In this document: piece by piece, positions 9,866 to 19,048 of the stretch
Layout of the letters: each line of letters starts with the position of its first letter
Position numbering within the stretch: the stretch's first letter is position 1
Origin: Pseudomonas fluorescens
GTDB lineage: Bacteria > Pseudomonadota > Gammaproteobacteria > Pseudomonadales > Pseudomonadaceae
NCBI RefSeq assembly: GCF_000802965.1
Contig: NZ_JSAK01000043.1
Span: 62,001 to 126,000, forward strand
Direction of reading: 5' to 3'
DNA: 64,000 bases
The notes under the pieces: generated by a model
Seen by the model: only the letters and a program-made list of their open reading frames with translations
The model's database searches: none
What the model was told of the DNA's origin: nothing
Position numbers and translations under genes: made by a program

Positions 9866-10663
9866 TTAAGAAGCCCACCCCGGTTTGCGTTTTTGCACAA
9901 ACGCCATCGTGCCCTCGACGCCCTCGGCGCCGGTCACCGCGTCACTGAACCACTCGGCGGCTTGATCCAGTAAGTCGCTCGACGGCTGCACGGCACTCGC
10001 CAGCAGCAACTTCTTAGTCGCCGCATTCGCCCCCGGTGCGCAACACAAGACATGAGCCAACACTTCATCCAGGCGTTCGGCCAATGCTTGCGCGTCGTGC
10101 TCGACAAAATGCACCAACCCCATCCGCCGCGCCTGTGTGCCGTCGAACCGGGCCGCGGTCAGGGCCAGTCGCCGGGCGTGGGTCAGGCCGATGCGTTGCA
10201 CCACGAACGGCGCGATCTGCGCCGGCAGCAGGCCAAGACTGGTTTCCGGCATGCCGAATTGCGCCTGATGGTCGGCCATGGCGATGTCGCTGACGCACGC
10301 CAAGCCAAAACCACCACCGAGCACCGCGCCTTGCAGCACGGTGATCACCACTTGCGGTGCGTGTTGCGTTTCTTCCAGCAAGGCACCGAAGGCTCGGTTC
10401 AATTCGCGGTACGCGGTCGGGCCTTGGGCGCGGGCGTTGGCCATGTCCTTGATGTCGCCGCCGGCACAGAAATGCCCACCGGCACCACCGATCACCAAGG
10501 CACGAATCTTTCTGTCATCGCGCACGGCCGCCAGCACCGCACGCAGTTCGGCGACCATCTGCAAGCTCATGGCGTTGCGGCTTTCCGGGCGATTGAGGGT
10601 GATGTGCAGCACGCCGTTATGTGGTTCGAGCAACAAGGTCTGGCAAACCGGCAGGGCGCTCAT
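9866..10663 (-). CDS. atuE: Isohexenylglutaconyl-CoA hydratase AtuE
   Basis: 265 residues of the crotonase fold. It shows NRPESRNAMS near residue 24, the oxyanion-hole segment GAGGHFCAGGDIKDMA and the second oxyanion loop VLGGGFGLACVSD. In the terpene pathway it hydrates isohexenylglutaconyl-CoA to the 3-hydroxy-3-isohexenylglutaryl-CoA intermediate. The ATG overlaps the atuD stop by four bases (ATGA at 10660-10663), so translation is coupled. Other enoyl-CoA hydratases look alike; the call depends on the operon. Confidence 0.87.
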   Translation of the reverse strand: MSALPVCQTLLLEPHNGVLHITLNRPESRNAMSLQMVAELRAVLAAVRDDRKIRALVIGGAGGHFCAGGDIKDMANARAQGPTAYRELNRAFGALLEETQHAPQVVITVLQGAVLGGGFGLACVSDIAMADHQAQFGMPETSLGLLPAQIAPFVVQRIGLTHARRLALTAARFDGTQARRMGLVHFVEHDAQALAERLDEVLAHVLCCAPGANAATKKLLLASAVQPSSDLLDQAAEWFSDAVTGAEGVEGTMAFVQKRKPGWAS

Positions 10664-11817
10664 TTCTTTTTCCCCGGCAGGATGCCCATGAGTTTGCAGA
10701 TGATCCCCAGCATGATTTCATCGGCGCCGCCGCCAATCGACACCAGCCGCACGTCGCGGTAGGCGCGGGCCACCGGGTTGTCCCACATAAAGCCCATGCC
10801 GCCCCAATATTGCAGGCAACTGTCACTGACCTCGCGGCCCAGCCTTCCGGCCTTGAGTTTGGCCATGGAGGCCAGGCGGGTAACGTCCTGGCCTTTGATG
10901 TATTGCTCGGTCGCTTGATAGACCAACGCCCGCAGGCATTCGATTTCGGTTTGCAGTTCAGCCAGGCGGAAGTGAATGACCTGGTTGTCGATCAGCGCGC
11001 TACCGAAGGTTTTGCGCTCCTTGCAATATTCGATAGTGCTGTCGACGCAATACTCCAGCCCTTTGATCATGTTCGCCGCGCCGAACAGGCGTTCCTCCTG
11101 GAACTGCAGCATTTGCATCATGAACCCCGCGCCTTCATGGCCGATGCGATTGCGCTGCGGCACGCGCACGTTGTCGAAAAACACCTGGGCGGTTTCCGAA
11201 CTGCGCATGCCGAGTTTGTCCAGGTGCGAGCTGAGGCTGATGCCCTGCGTGTTCATCGGCACCATGATCAGTGACTTGTTGATGTGCGGTTTGTCGTCCG
11301 ACGTGTTGGCCAGCAGGCAAATAAAGTCGGCGCTCGGCGAGTTGGTGATCCACATCTTGCTGCCGTTGATTACGTAGTCATCACCGTCCTTGCGTGCGGT
11401 GGTTTTCAAACCGGCCACGTCGGAACCGGCGCCGACTTCGGAGACGCCGATGCAGCCGACCTGCTCGCCGCTGATGGCCGGGCGCAGGAATTCCTCACGC
11501 AGTTCATCGGAGCCGAAACGGGCGAGGGCCGGGGTGCACATGTCGGTCTGCACGCCGATGGACATCGGAATGCCGCCGCAATGAATGGTGCCGAACTCTT
11601 CGGCGGCGACAATCGAGTAGCTGTAGTCCAGCCCCATACCGCCAAATTTTTCCGGTTTGGAAATCCCCAACAGGCCAAGGTCGCCAGCCTTGCGGAAGAT
11701 CTCGTGAATGGGAAAACGCCCGGCCTTTTCCCATTCCTCGACGTGCGGGTTGATCTCGTGCTCGACGAATTGGCGGACAGTGCGGCGCAGTGCTTCGTGT
11801 TCCTGGGTGAAGATCAT
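10660..11817 (-). CDS. atuD: Citronellyl-CoA dehydrogenase AtuD
   Basis: 385 residues, a typical FAD acyl-CoA dehydrogenase. The N-terminal helical domain is followed by the FAD-binding beta domain (CIGVSEVGAGSDVAGLKT and KMWITNS) and the C-terminal helical domain with QYWGGMGFMWDNPVAR and RLVSIGGGADEIM. In the atu pathway it introduces the double bond into citronellyl-CoA to give geranyl-CoA. It starts 26 bases after the atuC stop, with GGAG in the gap, and overlaps atuE by four bases. Confidence 0.88.
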   Translation of the reverse strand: MIFTQEHEALRRTVRQFVEHEINPHVEEWEKAGRFPIHEIFRKAGDLGLLGISKPEKFGGMGLDYSYSIVAAEEFGTIHCGGIPMSIGVQTDMCTPALARFGSDELREEFLRPAISGEQVGCIGVSEVGAGSDVAGLKTTARKDGDDYVINGSKMWITNSPSADFICLLANTSDDKPHINKSLIMVPMNTQGISLSSHLDKLGMRSSETAQVFFDNVRVPQRNRIGHEGAGFMMQMLQFQEERLFGAANMIKGLEYCVDSTIEYCKERKTFGSALIDNQVIHFRLAELQTEIECLRALVYQATEQYIKGQDVTRLASMAKLKAGRLGREVSDSCLQYWGGMGFMWDNPVARAYRDVRLVSIGGGADEIMLGIICKLMGILPGKKK

Positions 11818-11842
11818 TCTTATTGTTCTCCTCTGATCGCCC

Positions 11843-13459
11843 TTAGAAGCGGGCTACACCAAAACTGTTGGCTTGCAGCGGCCGCACCTCGGCCTCGTGG
11901 CAGATGTCCAGCAAGTAACCGAGCAAGGTCCGGGTATCGCGCGGGTCGATCAAGCCGTCGTCCCACAGATTGGCACTGCCATACAGCGCCGTGGACTGGC
12001 TGTCGAGTTTCTGCGCGGTGACCTGCTCCAGCATGTCGAGCATTTTCGGGTCGGGCACCAAGCCATCCTTGGCCTGTTTGGCTTCGGTGACAATGCGCAG
12101 CACTTTGCCCGCTTGCGCGCCGCCCATCACGGCGGTGCGGCTGTTGGGCCAGGCGAAGATGAAGCGCGGGTCGAGGCCACGGCCGCACATCGCGTAGTTG
12201 CCGGCGCCATAGGAACCGCCGACGACGATGGTCAGCTTCGGCACCCGAGCATTGGCCACCGCCTGGATCATCTTGGCGCCGTGCTTGATCACGCCTTGCT
12301 GTTCCGATTCGGTGCCGACCATGAATCCGGTGGTGTTGTGGAAAAACAGCAAGGGCGTCTGGCTCTGGTCGCAGAGCTGAATGAACTGCGCCGCCTTGCT
12401 CGCACCTTTTGGCGTGATCGGGCCGTTGTTGCCTATGAAGCCGCAAGCACGGCCCTGGATTTTCAGTTGACCGCAAATGGTCTGTTGATCGAACTCGCCT
12501 TTGAATTCGAGAAAGTTTGAGCCGTCGGCAATGCGAGCGATGATTTCGCGCACGTCGTAAGGTTTTTTCGGATCGTCCGGGACCAGCCCCAGCAATTCAT
12601 CGATGGGGTAGAGCGGCTCTTCATATTGCCGCTCGGGCAGCCACTGCAATTGGTCGTTCCACGGCAGCATGCTGACGATCTCTCGCGCCTGGCGCACGCC
12701 GTCGGCGTCGTTTTCGGCCAGGTATTCGGCGGTGCCGGCCGTTTGCGCGTGCATCTCGGCGCCGCCCAGTTCTTCGTCGGTGGCGACTTCACCAGTGGCT
12801 GCTTTCAGTAACGGCGGGCCGGCCAGAAACAGCTTGGCCTTGCCGCGCACCACCACGACGTAATCCGACAATCCCGGCTGATAAGCACCGCCCGCCGTGG
12901 CCGAACCATGAACCACAGTGATCTGCGGCAAGCCCATGGCCGACATCCGCGCCTGATTGGCAAAGCTGCGCGCGCCTTCGACGAAAATCTCGGCGGCGTA
13001 ATTGAGATTGGCGCCACCGCTTTCAGCAAGGGTAATCACCGGCAGTTTGTTTTCCATGGCGATCTGTTGCAGGCGCAGGGATTTTTTCAAACCGCTGGGG
13101 GAAATGGTCCCGCCCTTGATCGCGCTGTTGTTCGCCACCACCAGCAATCGCACGCCGGACACATAACCGATCCCGGCGATCAGGCCGCCACCGGCCGAGC
13201 TACCGTCCTTGTCGTCGTGCAGTTTATAGCCAGCCAGACTGGCCAGTTCGAGGAACGGAGCGCCCGGGTCCAGCAGTAGATTGAGGCGCTCACGGGGCAG
13301 CAGTTGCCCGCGTTTGTCGAATTTCGCTTTGGCTTCGGCCGCCTTGTTCAGCAGGTTCTGTTCGAGCGCTCGGACTTGCTCGATACCCACCAGCATCGCC
13401 GCGCGATTGCGGGCGAACTGTTCGCTGTGCGGATCGAGTTGCGACTGAATCACCGGCAT
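11843..13459 (-). CDS. atuC: Geranyl-CoA carboxylase, carboxyltransferase beta subunit AtuC
   Basis: 538 residues, the length of known AtuC and methylcrotonyl carboxylase beta subunits. Two crotonase-like carboxyltransferase lobes are visible: the N lobe with LAGYKLHDDKDGSSAGGG and VTLAESGGANLNYAAEIF, the C lobe with GFIGNNGPITPKGASKAAQF and VVGGSYGAGNYAMCGR. It moves the carboxyl group from biotin on AtuF to geranyl-CoA. Its ATG lies three bases after the atuB stop, so the pair is probably coupled. Confidence 0.9.
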   Translation of the reverse strand: MPVIQSQLDPHSEQFARNRAAMLVGIEQVRALEQNLLNKAAEAKAKFDKRGQLLPRERLNLLLDPGAPFLELASLAGYKLHDDKDGSSAGGGLIAGIGYVSGVRLLVVANNSAIKGGTISPSGLKKSLRLQQIAMENKLPVITLAESGGANLNYAAEIFVEGARSFANQARMSAMGLPQITVVHGSATAGGAYQPGLSDYVVVVRGKAKLFLAGPPLLKAATGEVATDEELGGAEMHAQTAGTAEYLAENDADGVRQAREIVSMLPWNDQLQWLPERQYEEPLYPIDELLGLVPDDPKKPYDVREIIARIADGSNFLEFKGEFDQQTICGQLKIQGRACGFIGNNGPITPKGASKAAQFIQLCDQSQTPLLFFHNTTGFMVGTESEQQGVIKHGAKMIQAVANARVPKLTIVVGGSYGAGNYAMCGRGLDPRFIFAWPNSRTAVMGGAQAGKVLRIVTEAKQAKDGLVPDPKMLDMLEQVTAQKLDSQSTALYGSANLWDDGLIDPRDTRTLLGYLLDICHEAEVRPLQANSFGVARF

Positions 13460-13462
13460 GGG

Positions 13463-14332
13463 TTATTCCTTGTCCTTGAGCACGTCCGGAAGGTACGCAC
13501 GGTGAAAGCCGTTGTACGACTCGCTGTTTTTGGCCTTGTGAATCGGCCAGGCGCGTCCGCCTAGACTGGCGGCGCCATCAATGCGCAGGGTGCTGCCGCT
13601 GATGAACGCTGCTGCCGGGCTCAACAAAAAAACAATCGCCGCGCTGACCTCTGATTCGGTGCCGATGCGCTTGAGCGGCACATGCTCACGCAAGGTCGGA
13701 ATCACCGCCTTGAACGCACCTTCGTAGGTGTCCATGCCGCTGGACGCAACCCAGCCCGGCGCCACGGCGTTGACTCGCACCCCGGCATGACCCCACTCAA
13801 AAGCCGCGGTCTTGGTCAGGTTGTCCATGCCCGAACGCGCCGCGCCGGAGTGGCCCATGCCGGGCATGCCGCCCCACATGTCGGCAAGCATGTTGACGAT
13901 GGCGCCGCCGTGCTTGCTCATGGACTGGTTGAACACTTCACGGGCCATCAGGAAACCGCCCACCAGATTGGTGCGCATCACGGTTTCGAAACCTTTCTGA
14001 TTGATCGAGGCCAGAGGCGAGGGGTACTGCCCGCCAGCGTTGTTGACCAGGCCATGGATCGGGCCGTGCTTGCGGATCAGTTCGCTGACCAGATGGGTCA
14101 CCGCTTCTTCCTCACGGATATCGCAGGTGCTCCAGTCCGCCTTGCCGCCATCTTCGGCGATTTCGGCAGCGACGGATTTCAGCTTGTCGGCCTTGCGTCC
14201 GACCAGCAAAACATGAGCGCCGAGGGCCGCCAGTTCATGTGCGGTGCAACGGCCGATGCCGCTGCCGCCGCCGGTGACGATGATGTTTTGGCCGGCAAAC
14301 AGGTTGGCTTTGAAAATCGAATCGTAGGCCAT
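13463..14332 (-). CDS. atuB: Short-chain dehydrogenase AtuB
   Basis: 289 residues, SDR fold with VTGGGSGIGRCTAHELA (NAD(P) glycine motif), NNAGGQYPSPL and a C-terminal substrate lid. The usual YxxxK is read as HSGAARSGMDNLTK, where the Tyr position is not Tyr; the same loss is known in 2,4-dienoyl-CoA-reductase-like SDRs. AtuB is proposed to oxidise citronellol/geraniol or an intermediate, but its step is not settled in the literature I know. Second gene of the operon, 12 bases after atuA, with AGAGGA before the ATG. Confidence 0.83.
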   Translation of the reverse strand: MAYDSIFKANLFAGQNIIVTGGGSGIGRCTAHELAALGAHVLLVGRKADKLKSVAAEIAEDGGKADWSTCDIREEEAVTHLVSELIRKHGPIHGLVNNAGGQYPSPLASINQKGFETVMRTNLVGGFLMAREVFNQSMSKHGGAIVNMLADMWGGMPGMGHSGAARSGMDNLTKTAAFEWGHAGVRVNAVAPGWVASSGMDTYEGAFKAVIPTLREHVPLKRIGTESEVSAAIVFLLSPAAAFISGSTLRIDGAASLGGRAWPIHKAKNSESYNGFHRAYLPDVLKDKE

Positions 14333-14344
14333 GGCGGCAGTCCT

Positions 14345-16147
14345 CTAGTTGACCTGGTCGGCGATGCGTTGCGGCACCGGAATCTGAATCTCCAGCAGTT
14401 GCTGGGCGAACGCCTTGCCTTGTGGATCAATGCGCAGGCTGGCGACACCGCCGCCGCCGAGGGCGTTTTCCAGCAGGAAATTCAGGCTGTGGGTGGCGGG
14501 CAAATACCAGCGCTCGACACGTCCGTGGATCGGATCGAGGACATGGCTCATCCAGTCGACGATCACTTCCGGGGTCAAGGCTTCGGCGATCCACGGCAGG
14601 TATTCGGGGTCGCGGGCCATGACGCCGATGTTGCTGTGGTTGCCCTTGTCGCCCGAGCGCGCCACCGCCAGTTTCACCAGTGCCACGCTGGCGTCGGCCA
14701 GGCCTGCGGGTTTGGGTGGCTCGAACGGCACCGGCAGGTCGGCGCTGTCGAGCACATCGACGGCGGGCAGGGCGCACGGTTGGCGCTGGCCCATGAGGTC
14801 AATTTCCAGCGTGCAGGCGCTTTTGTCGATCAGGAACGAGAACAAGCGGATCAGCGGATACACCGTCGGCCGGCCCCCGACAATCCCGGTCAACCCCGGT
14901 GCCATGCCGGTGGCGGCCTGGGCGATCTCTCGGGAAAACACGATCAGTGCCTGTTTGCTCGGATGACGCACGGCGAGTTTGATCACCACTTCGCGGCTGT
15001 CCTGGCGTTGGCCGTGGGGACCGTAAGTGGCTTCGCTGCCGAGCAGTTCGATGTTCACGTCGCTGTAAGGGGGCCAGCCACGTTGAGTGAAGATCTCTGA
15101 GGTCTTGTTGATGATGGCTTCACTGACGCGGCGGGCCTTGTCCACCGCATCAATGCCGGCGATCAGGCAACTGGCGGTGCAACGGAAACCGTCCGGGTAG
15201 GTGGCGCTGACCTTGTATTGATCCGTCGGCGGCAAACCTTTTGCGCCATGCACCTGAACCGCATTCTTGCCTTGTTGCACGAGTTTGACCTGGGTGAAAT
15301 CGCAGACCACATCAGGCAATAGATAGGCCCGTGGATCGCCGATTTCATAGAGCATCTGTTCGCCCACCGTCAGCGGTGTGACCAGCCCGCCGGAACCTTC
15401 GGGTTTGCTCACGACAAACTGGCTGTCGGCGCTGACTTCGACGATGGGAAAACCGATGTGTTCGTAGTCGGGCACATCGCGCCAGTCGGTGAAGTTGCCG
15501 CCGGTGCACTGGGCGCCACATTCGATGATGTGCCCGGCCAGCGCCGCCTGGGCCAGTTTGTCGTAGTCGTGCCACGACCAGCCGAACTCATGCACCAGTG
15601 CGGCGCTGACCACGGCGCTGTCGACCACGCGCCCGGTGATGACGATATCCGCCCCGAGGCGCAGGGCTTCGACGATGCCCGGTGCACCGAGGTAGGCGTT
15701 GGTTGAAACGCACATCGGCGGCAGAGGAACGCCGCTGAACATTTCATGAATGCCGCGGGTGCTCAGTTGTTTGAATTGCGGTTGCAGGTCGTCGCCCAAT
15801 AGCACGGCGATCTTCAGTGCGACGCCGGCCTTGTCGCAAGCCGCTTGCAGGGCGGCGGCGCAGGCTTGCGGGTTGACGCCACCGGCATTGCTGATGACAC
15901 GGATTTTTTGTTCGGCGAGTGGGCTGAGCAGGGGGGTTAGGACTTCAATGAAGTCGCTGGCGTAGCCGGCCTGGGGATCTTTCATCCGTGCGCCGGCCAT
16001 GATCGACAGGGTGATTTCGGCCAGGTAATCGAAGACCAGATAGTCCAGGCGTCCGCCTTCCACCAGCTGCGCAGCGGCGGTCGAGGTATCGCCCCAGAAG
16101 GCGCTGGCGCATCCGATGCGAATTGTTTTTGGCGCAGTCAATTCCAT
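14345..16147 (-). CDS. atuA: Acyclic terpene utilisation protein AtuA (DUF1446)
   Basis: 600 residues from the ATG at 16147, which has GGAGG six bases upstream; the open frame beyond crosses the operator region and is rejected. The N-terminal 450 residues are the DUF1446 domain (RIGCASAFWGDTSTAA, ISNAGGVNPQACA, ITGRVVDSA). The C-terminal 120 residues are the AtuA-like ferredoxin-fold domain (LAVARSGDKGNHSNIGVMA). It is required for growth on citronellol in P. aeruginosa, but its reaction is unknown. First gene of the operon, divergent from atuR. Confidence 0.92.
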   Translation of the reverse strand: MELTAPKTIRIGCASAFWGDTSTAAAQLVEGGRLDYLVFDYLAEITLSIMAGARMKDPQAGYASDFIEVLTPLLSPLAEQKIRVISNAGGVNPQACAAALQAACDKAGVALKIAVLLGDDLQPQFKQLSTRGIHEMFSGVPLPPMCVSTNAYLGAPGIVEALRLGADIVITGRVVDSAVVSAALVHEFGWSWHDYDKLAQAALAGHIIECGAQCTGGNFTDWRDVPDYEHIGFPIVEVSADSQFVVSKPEGSGGLVTPLTVGEQMLYEIGDPRAYLLPDVVCDFTQVKLVQQGKNAVQVHGAKGLPPTDQYKVSATYPDGFRCTASCLIAGIDAVDKARRVSEAIINKTSEIFTQRGWPPYSDVNIELLGSEATYGPHGQRQDSREVVIKLAVRHPSKQALIVFSREIAQAATGMAPGLTGIVGGRPTVYPLIRLFSFLIDKSACTLEIDLMGQRQPCALPAVDVLDSADLPVPFEPPKPAGLADASVALVKLAVARSGDKGNHSNIGVMARDPEYLPWIAEALTPEVIVDWMSHVLDPIHGRVERWYLPATHSLNFLLENALGGGGVASLRIDPQGKAFAQQLLEIQIPVPQRIADQVN

Positions 16148-16178
16148 AACCACCTCCGACAGATGTGCATCGAGACTA

Positions 16179-16194
16179 CCAAGCAAGCGCTTGG
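16179..16194. promoter_or_regulatory. AtuR operator, copy 1
   Basis: CCAAGCAAGCGCTTGG, a dyad with arms CCAAGC/GCTTGG, 32 bases upstream of the atuA start. It shares a 13-base core with copy 2. In P. aeruginosa AtuR binds two 13-bp inverted-repeat sequences in the same intergenic region, so identity is inferred from that parallel. Confidence 0.82.
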
Positions 16195-16221
16195 TTTGTA
16201 AACGGCTGAAATATCTTCTGC

Positions 16222-16237
16222 CCGAGCGCTTGCTTGG
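16222..16237. promoter_or_regulatory. AtuR operator, copy 2 (opposite orientation)
   Basis: CCGAGCGCTTGCTTGG, the reverse complement of copy 1 except at two positions, 43 bases from it. The two sites face each other between atuA and atuR and could repress both promoters. Confidence 0.8.
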
Positions 16238-16325
16238 TTGCCATTGCCAGCTTAAATTGCCCGCGAAACCCCGCTGTTTTAGCGGTGATCGGCGTATTGG
16301 ATTGATCGACTGTAGGAGAGAACGG

Positions 16326-16949
16326 GTGGACGAGCAAAAAGCCCTGAGGGTCATGCGCGAATTGGTCGACAACGGCCAGTTGACCGATCCGGACAGCGCC
16401 CGCGGCAAGCTGCTGCAAGTGGCGGCTCACCTGTTTCGCAATAAAGGCTTCGAGCGCACCACCGTGCGCGATCTGGCGGGTGCCGTGGGCATTCAGTCGG
16501 GGAGCATTTTCCATCACTTCAAAAGCAAGGACGAAATCCTGCGGGCGGTGATGGAGGAAACCATTCGCTACAACACCGCGTTGATGCGCGCAGCCATTGC
16601 CGATGCCAACAACGTACGTGAGCGGGTGCTGGCGCTGATCCGCTGTGAATTGCAGTCGATCATGGGCGGCAGTGGCGAGGCCATGGCGGTGCTGGTCTAC
16701 GAATGGCGTTCGCTGTCCGAGGACGGCCAGGCCAAGGTTCTGGCGCTGCGTGACATCTATGAAGACATCTGGCTGCAGGTGTTGGGCGAAGCCAAGACCG
16801 CCGGTTTCATCCGTGGTGATGTGTTCGTCACCCGGCGTTTTCTCACCGGGGCGCTGTCCTGGACCACCACCTGGTTTCGCGCCGGTGGCAGCATGAGCCT
16901 CGATCAATTGGCCGATGAGGCGCTGATCCTGGTACTGGAGGAAAAATAA
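16326..16949 (+). CDS. atuR: TetR-family repressor AtuR
   Basis: 207 residues from the GTG at 16326, chosen because AGGAGA lies seven bases upstream and because the longer frame would start inside atuA. The N-terminal TetR helix-turn-helix is clear (FERTTVRDLAGAVGIQ, then GSIFHHFKSKDEIL). The C-terminal ligand domain is helical. In P. aeruginosa AtuR represses atuA-atuH and releases DNA in the presence of terpenoid CoA or acid intermediates. Divergent from the operon it should control, with two operator copies in the 178-base gap. Confidence 0.9.
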   Translation: MDEQKALRVMRELVDNGQLTDPDSARGKLLQVAAHLFRNKGFERTTVRDLAGAVGIQSGSIFHHFKSKDEILRAVMEETIRYNTALMRAAIADANNVRERVLALIRCELQSIMGGSGEAMAVLVYEWRSLSEDGQAKVLALRDIYEDIWLQVLGEAKTAGFIRGDVFVTRRFLTGALSWTTTWFRAGGSMSLDQLADEALILVLEEK

Positions 16950-17044
16950 TTAGATTGTGTTGGTCGGCAGGAAACTGGCTAACTGGGCGAAACCGCCTAG
17001 CTTGATTGCATTGATGCAGTATTTTTGGGGAGTGGGTTGTTTTG

Positions 17045-17863
17045 ATGTCTTCGCCAATTCGGACGGCTTCACGGCTTTTGCTGGCGATGCTTGCGGCGTT
17101 GTGGATGGTGCCTTCACCGGCGGCACAACTGGTGCGCATCGGTGCCGCGCATTTTCCACCGTACACCGTGCGCCCGGAAACCGGTGCCGATACGGGCTTG
17201 CTGCCGCAACTGGTCGAAGCGCTCAATACCTTGCAAAACGACTATCAATTCGTGCTGGTGCCCACCTCCATTCCCCGGCGTTTTGGTGACTTCAAGCAAG
17301 GCCGGATCGACATGGCGATCTTCGAAAATCCCGCCTGGGGTTGGGAAGCCATTCCTCACACCGACGTTGATATGGGGCTGGAAGACGCCGAGATTTTTGT
17401 CGCACAACGCCAGCCCGAACGAAAGCAAAGCTACTTCTCCGACCTCGCAGGCAAGCGCCTGGCGCTCTTCAGTGGTTACCACTACGAATTCGCCAACTTC
17501 AACGCCGAGCCCAAATACCTCGCGCAAAACTACAACGCCACGCTGACCTATTCCCATGACAGCAACCTGCTGATGGTGCTGCGTGGCCGCGCCGACATCG
17601 CCCTGGTTACGCGCTCTTACCTGAGCGATTACTTTTTGCGTAACGAAAAAGTCGCCAGCGAGTTGCTGGCGTCCGAGCGCATCGATCAGGTTTATCACCA
17701 CTACGCGATCCTGCGCCCGACGGCGCCGATCAGCGGCGAGGCGTTCGGCAAGTTGCTGCAAGGGCTGCGGGACAACGGTCAGATGCTGAAGATTTTCGAT
17801 CCGTACAAGATTGCGGTGGTGCCGGTTCCGCACGAAGAGATTTCGCCACAGGTCGCGAATTGA
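17045..17863 (+). CDS. Periplasmic solute-binding-like protein (SBP_bac_3 family)
   Basis: 272 residues from the ATG at 17045. A signal peptide is visible (basic start, RLLLAMLAALWMVPSPAAQ). The mature part has the ABC amino-acid-type binding fold, with FPPYTVRPETG, PRRFGDFKQGRIDMAIFE and a hinge-like region near residue 190. No permease or ATPase gene is nearby, so it is an orphan binding protein; such proteins can also act as sensors. The gene lies between atuR and the PvdS-controlled acyltransferase, with no sign that it belongs to either. Confidence 0.72.
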   Translation: MSSPIRTASRLLLAMLAALWMVPSPAAQLVRIGAAHFPPYTVRPETGADTGLLPQLVEALNTLQNDYQFVLVPTSIPRRFGDFKQGRIDMAIFENPAWGWEAIPHTDVDMGLEDAEIFVAQRQPERKQSYFSDLAGKRLALFSGYHYEFANFNAEPKYLAQNYNATLTYSHDSNLLMVLRGRADIALVTRSYLSDYFLRNEKVASELLASERIDQVYHHYAILRPTAPISGEAFGKLLQGLRDNGQMLKIFDPYKIAVVPVPHEEISPQVAN

Positions 17864-17874
17864 CCGGCGCCGCT

Positions 17875-17898
17875 TAAATTTTCCGCCTCGGCTCACGT
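17875..17898 (+). promoter_or_regulatory. PvdS-type iron-starvation box for the acyltransferase gene
   Basis: TAAAT, 16 bases, CGT: an exact match to the IS-box layout used by PvdS. It starts 12 bases after the preceding stop and lies about 40 bases before the ATG at 17938. Confidence 0.8.
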
Positions 17899-17937
17899 CA
17901 CATCGTTGAACTGTTGACGATTATCGTGAGCCCGACC

Positions 17938-18951
17938 ATGCCCAATCCGAATGACCCGACTGCCCTGGCGTTACCGACAGGCAACAGTCTCACCGCTGAT
18001 GAAACCGAGGGCGCGTTGAGCCTCAACCTGGACGGTCAGTTGCTGATTCAGCTGCGGCTGACCCGCGACCCCGAGTTGCAGGTGCAGCTGGAGGACCGCC
18101 TCGTCTGTCCTGTCGGCAAGGCACTCTGGGCCGCCTGTTATTGGCTGTTTGCCCGTAACCCGGCTTGCCAGCGCCTGACCTGGAAACTCGATCAAGCGCC
18201 GACTGAAGCCTTGCTCAGTGGATTGCTGATCCCCACGCCAACCGTTGGCGAATACCGTTGCGAGCGCACCTTGTTCTGGCAATTGCCACAGCCGTGGCTG
18301 GGCCAGCCGCTGACTGGCAGTTATCCACAGCAAATGGTCATCAGCGGTGGCAAGCGTCATCCGCTGCGGCCGATCAAGCCACGGGGCGAGGTGTATCGGC
18401 GTTTCGATGCGCAGCTGGGGGCCTGGATTTCCCTGCGCACCGTGGACATCGACCTCGACCTGGCGCGTTTCAATCGTTGGCAAAACAGCCCGCGAGTTGC
18501 CAGTTTCTGGCAGGAAGAGGGCAGCCTCGAACAGCATCGCGAGTACCTGAGCAAGCTCGAAGCCGACCCGCACACCCTGACGCTGATCGGTTGTTTCGAC
18601 GATCAGCCGTTTGCCTATTTCGAAGCCTACTGGGCCAAGGAAGATCGCATCGCACCGTTCTATGAGGCTGGTGATTACGACCGTGGCATTCACATGCTGG
18701 TGGGAGAGGAAAATCACCGTGGCCCGCACAAGGTGGCGAGCTGGTTATCGGCGCTGGTGCATTACCTGTTTCTGGATGACGCGCGCACCCAGCGTGTGGT
18801 GGCCGAGCCTCGCGCTGACAACGGCAAGATGATCGGGCACATGCAGAGTCAGCGATTCCACTGTGAGAAAGAGTTCGATTTCCCGCATAAACGCGCCGCG
18901 TTGATGGTGTTGGGGCGTGAGCGGTTTTTTGATCGGTGTGGGTTGGTCTGA
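17938..18951 (+). CDS. Siderophore-type N-acyltransferase (IucB/AlcB-like GNAT)
   Basis: 337 residues from the ATG at 17938. The C-terminal half is the GNAT domain found in siderophore enzymes IucB, AlcB and RhbD: ARFNRWQNSPRVASFW, PFAYFEAYWAKEDRI, DRGIHMLVGEENHRG and RVVAEPRADNGKMI. The N-terminal 160 residues form the less conserved extra domain of this group. Enzymes of the family acylate hydroxylamines of hydroxyornithine or hydroxylysine; PvdYII of some P. aeruginosa strains acetylates N5-hydroxyornithine for pyoverdine. The PvdS box supports a pyoverdine role. The acyl group (acetyl or formyl) cannot be told here. Confidence 0.82.
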   Translation: MPNPNDPTALALPTGNSLTADETEGALSLNLDGQLLIQLRLTRDPELQVQLEDRLVCPVGKALWAACYWLFARNPACQRLTWKLDQAPTEALLSGLLIPTPTVGEYRCERTLFWQLPQPWLGQPLTGSYPQQMVISGGKRHPLRPIKPRGEVYRRFDAQLGAWISLRTVDIDLDLARFNRWQNSPRVASFWQEEGSLEQHREYLSKLEADPHTLTLIGCFDDQPFAYFEAYWAKEDRIAPFYEAGDYDRGIHMLVGEENHRGPHKVASWLSALVHYLFLDDARTQRVVAEPRADNGKMIGHMQSQRFHCEKEFDFPHKRAALMVLGRERFFDRCGLV

Positions 18952-18955
18952 AAGC

Positions 18956-19030
18956 AAAGATCGCAGCCTTCGGCAGCTCCTGCATGGGATTGCGTAACCC
19001 TGTAGGAGCTGCCGAAGGCTGCGATCTTTT
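18956..19030. repeat. Long inverted REP pair, GATCGCAGCC family
   Basis: AAAGATCGCAGCCTTCGGCA... is mirrored by ...TGCCGAAGGCTGCGATCTTT with about 29 bases per arm and one mismatch. It lies between the convergent acyltransferase and pvdS genes and may also act as a terminator. Confidence 0.85.
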
Positions 19031-19048
19031 CAAACGGACAACGCGCAA

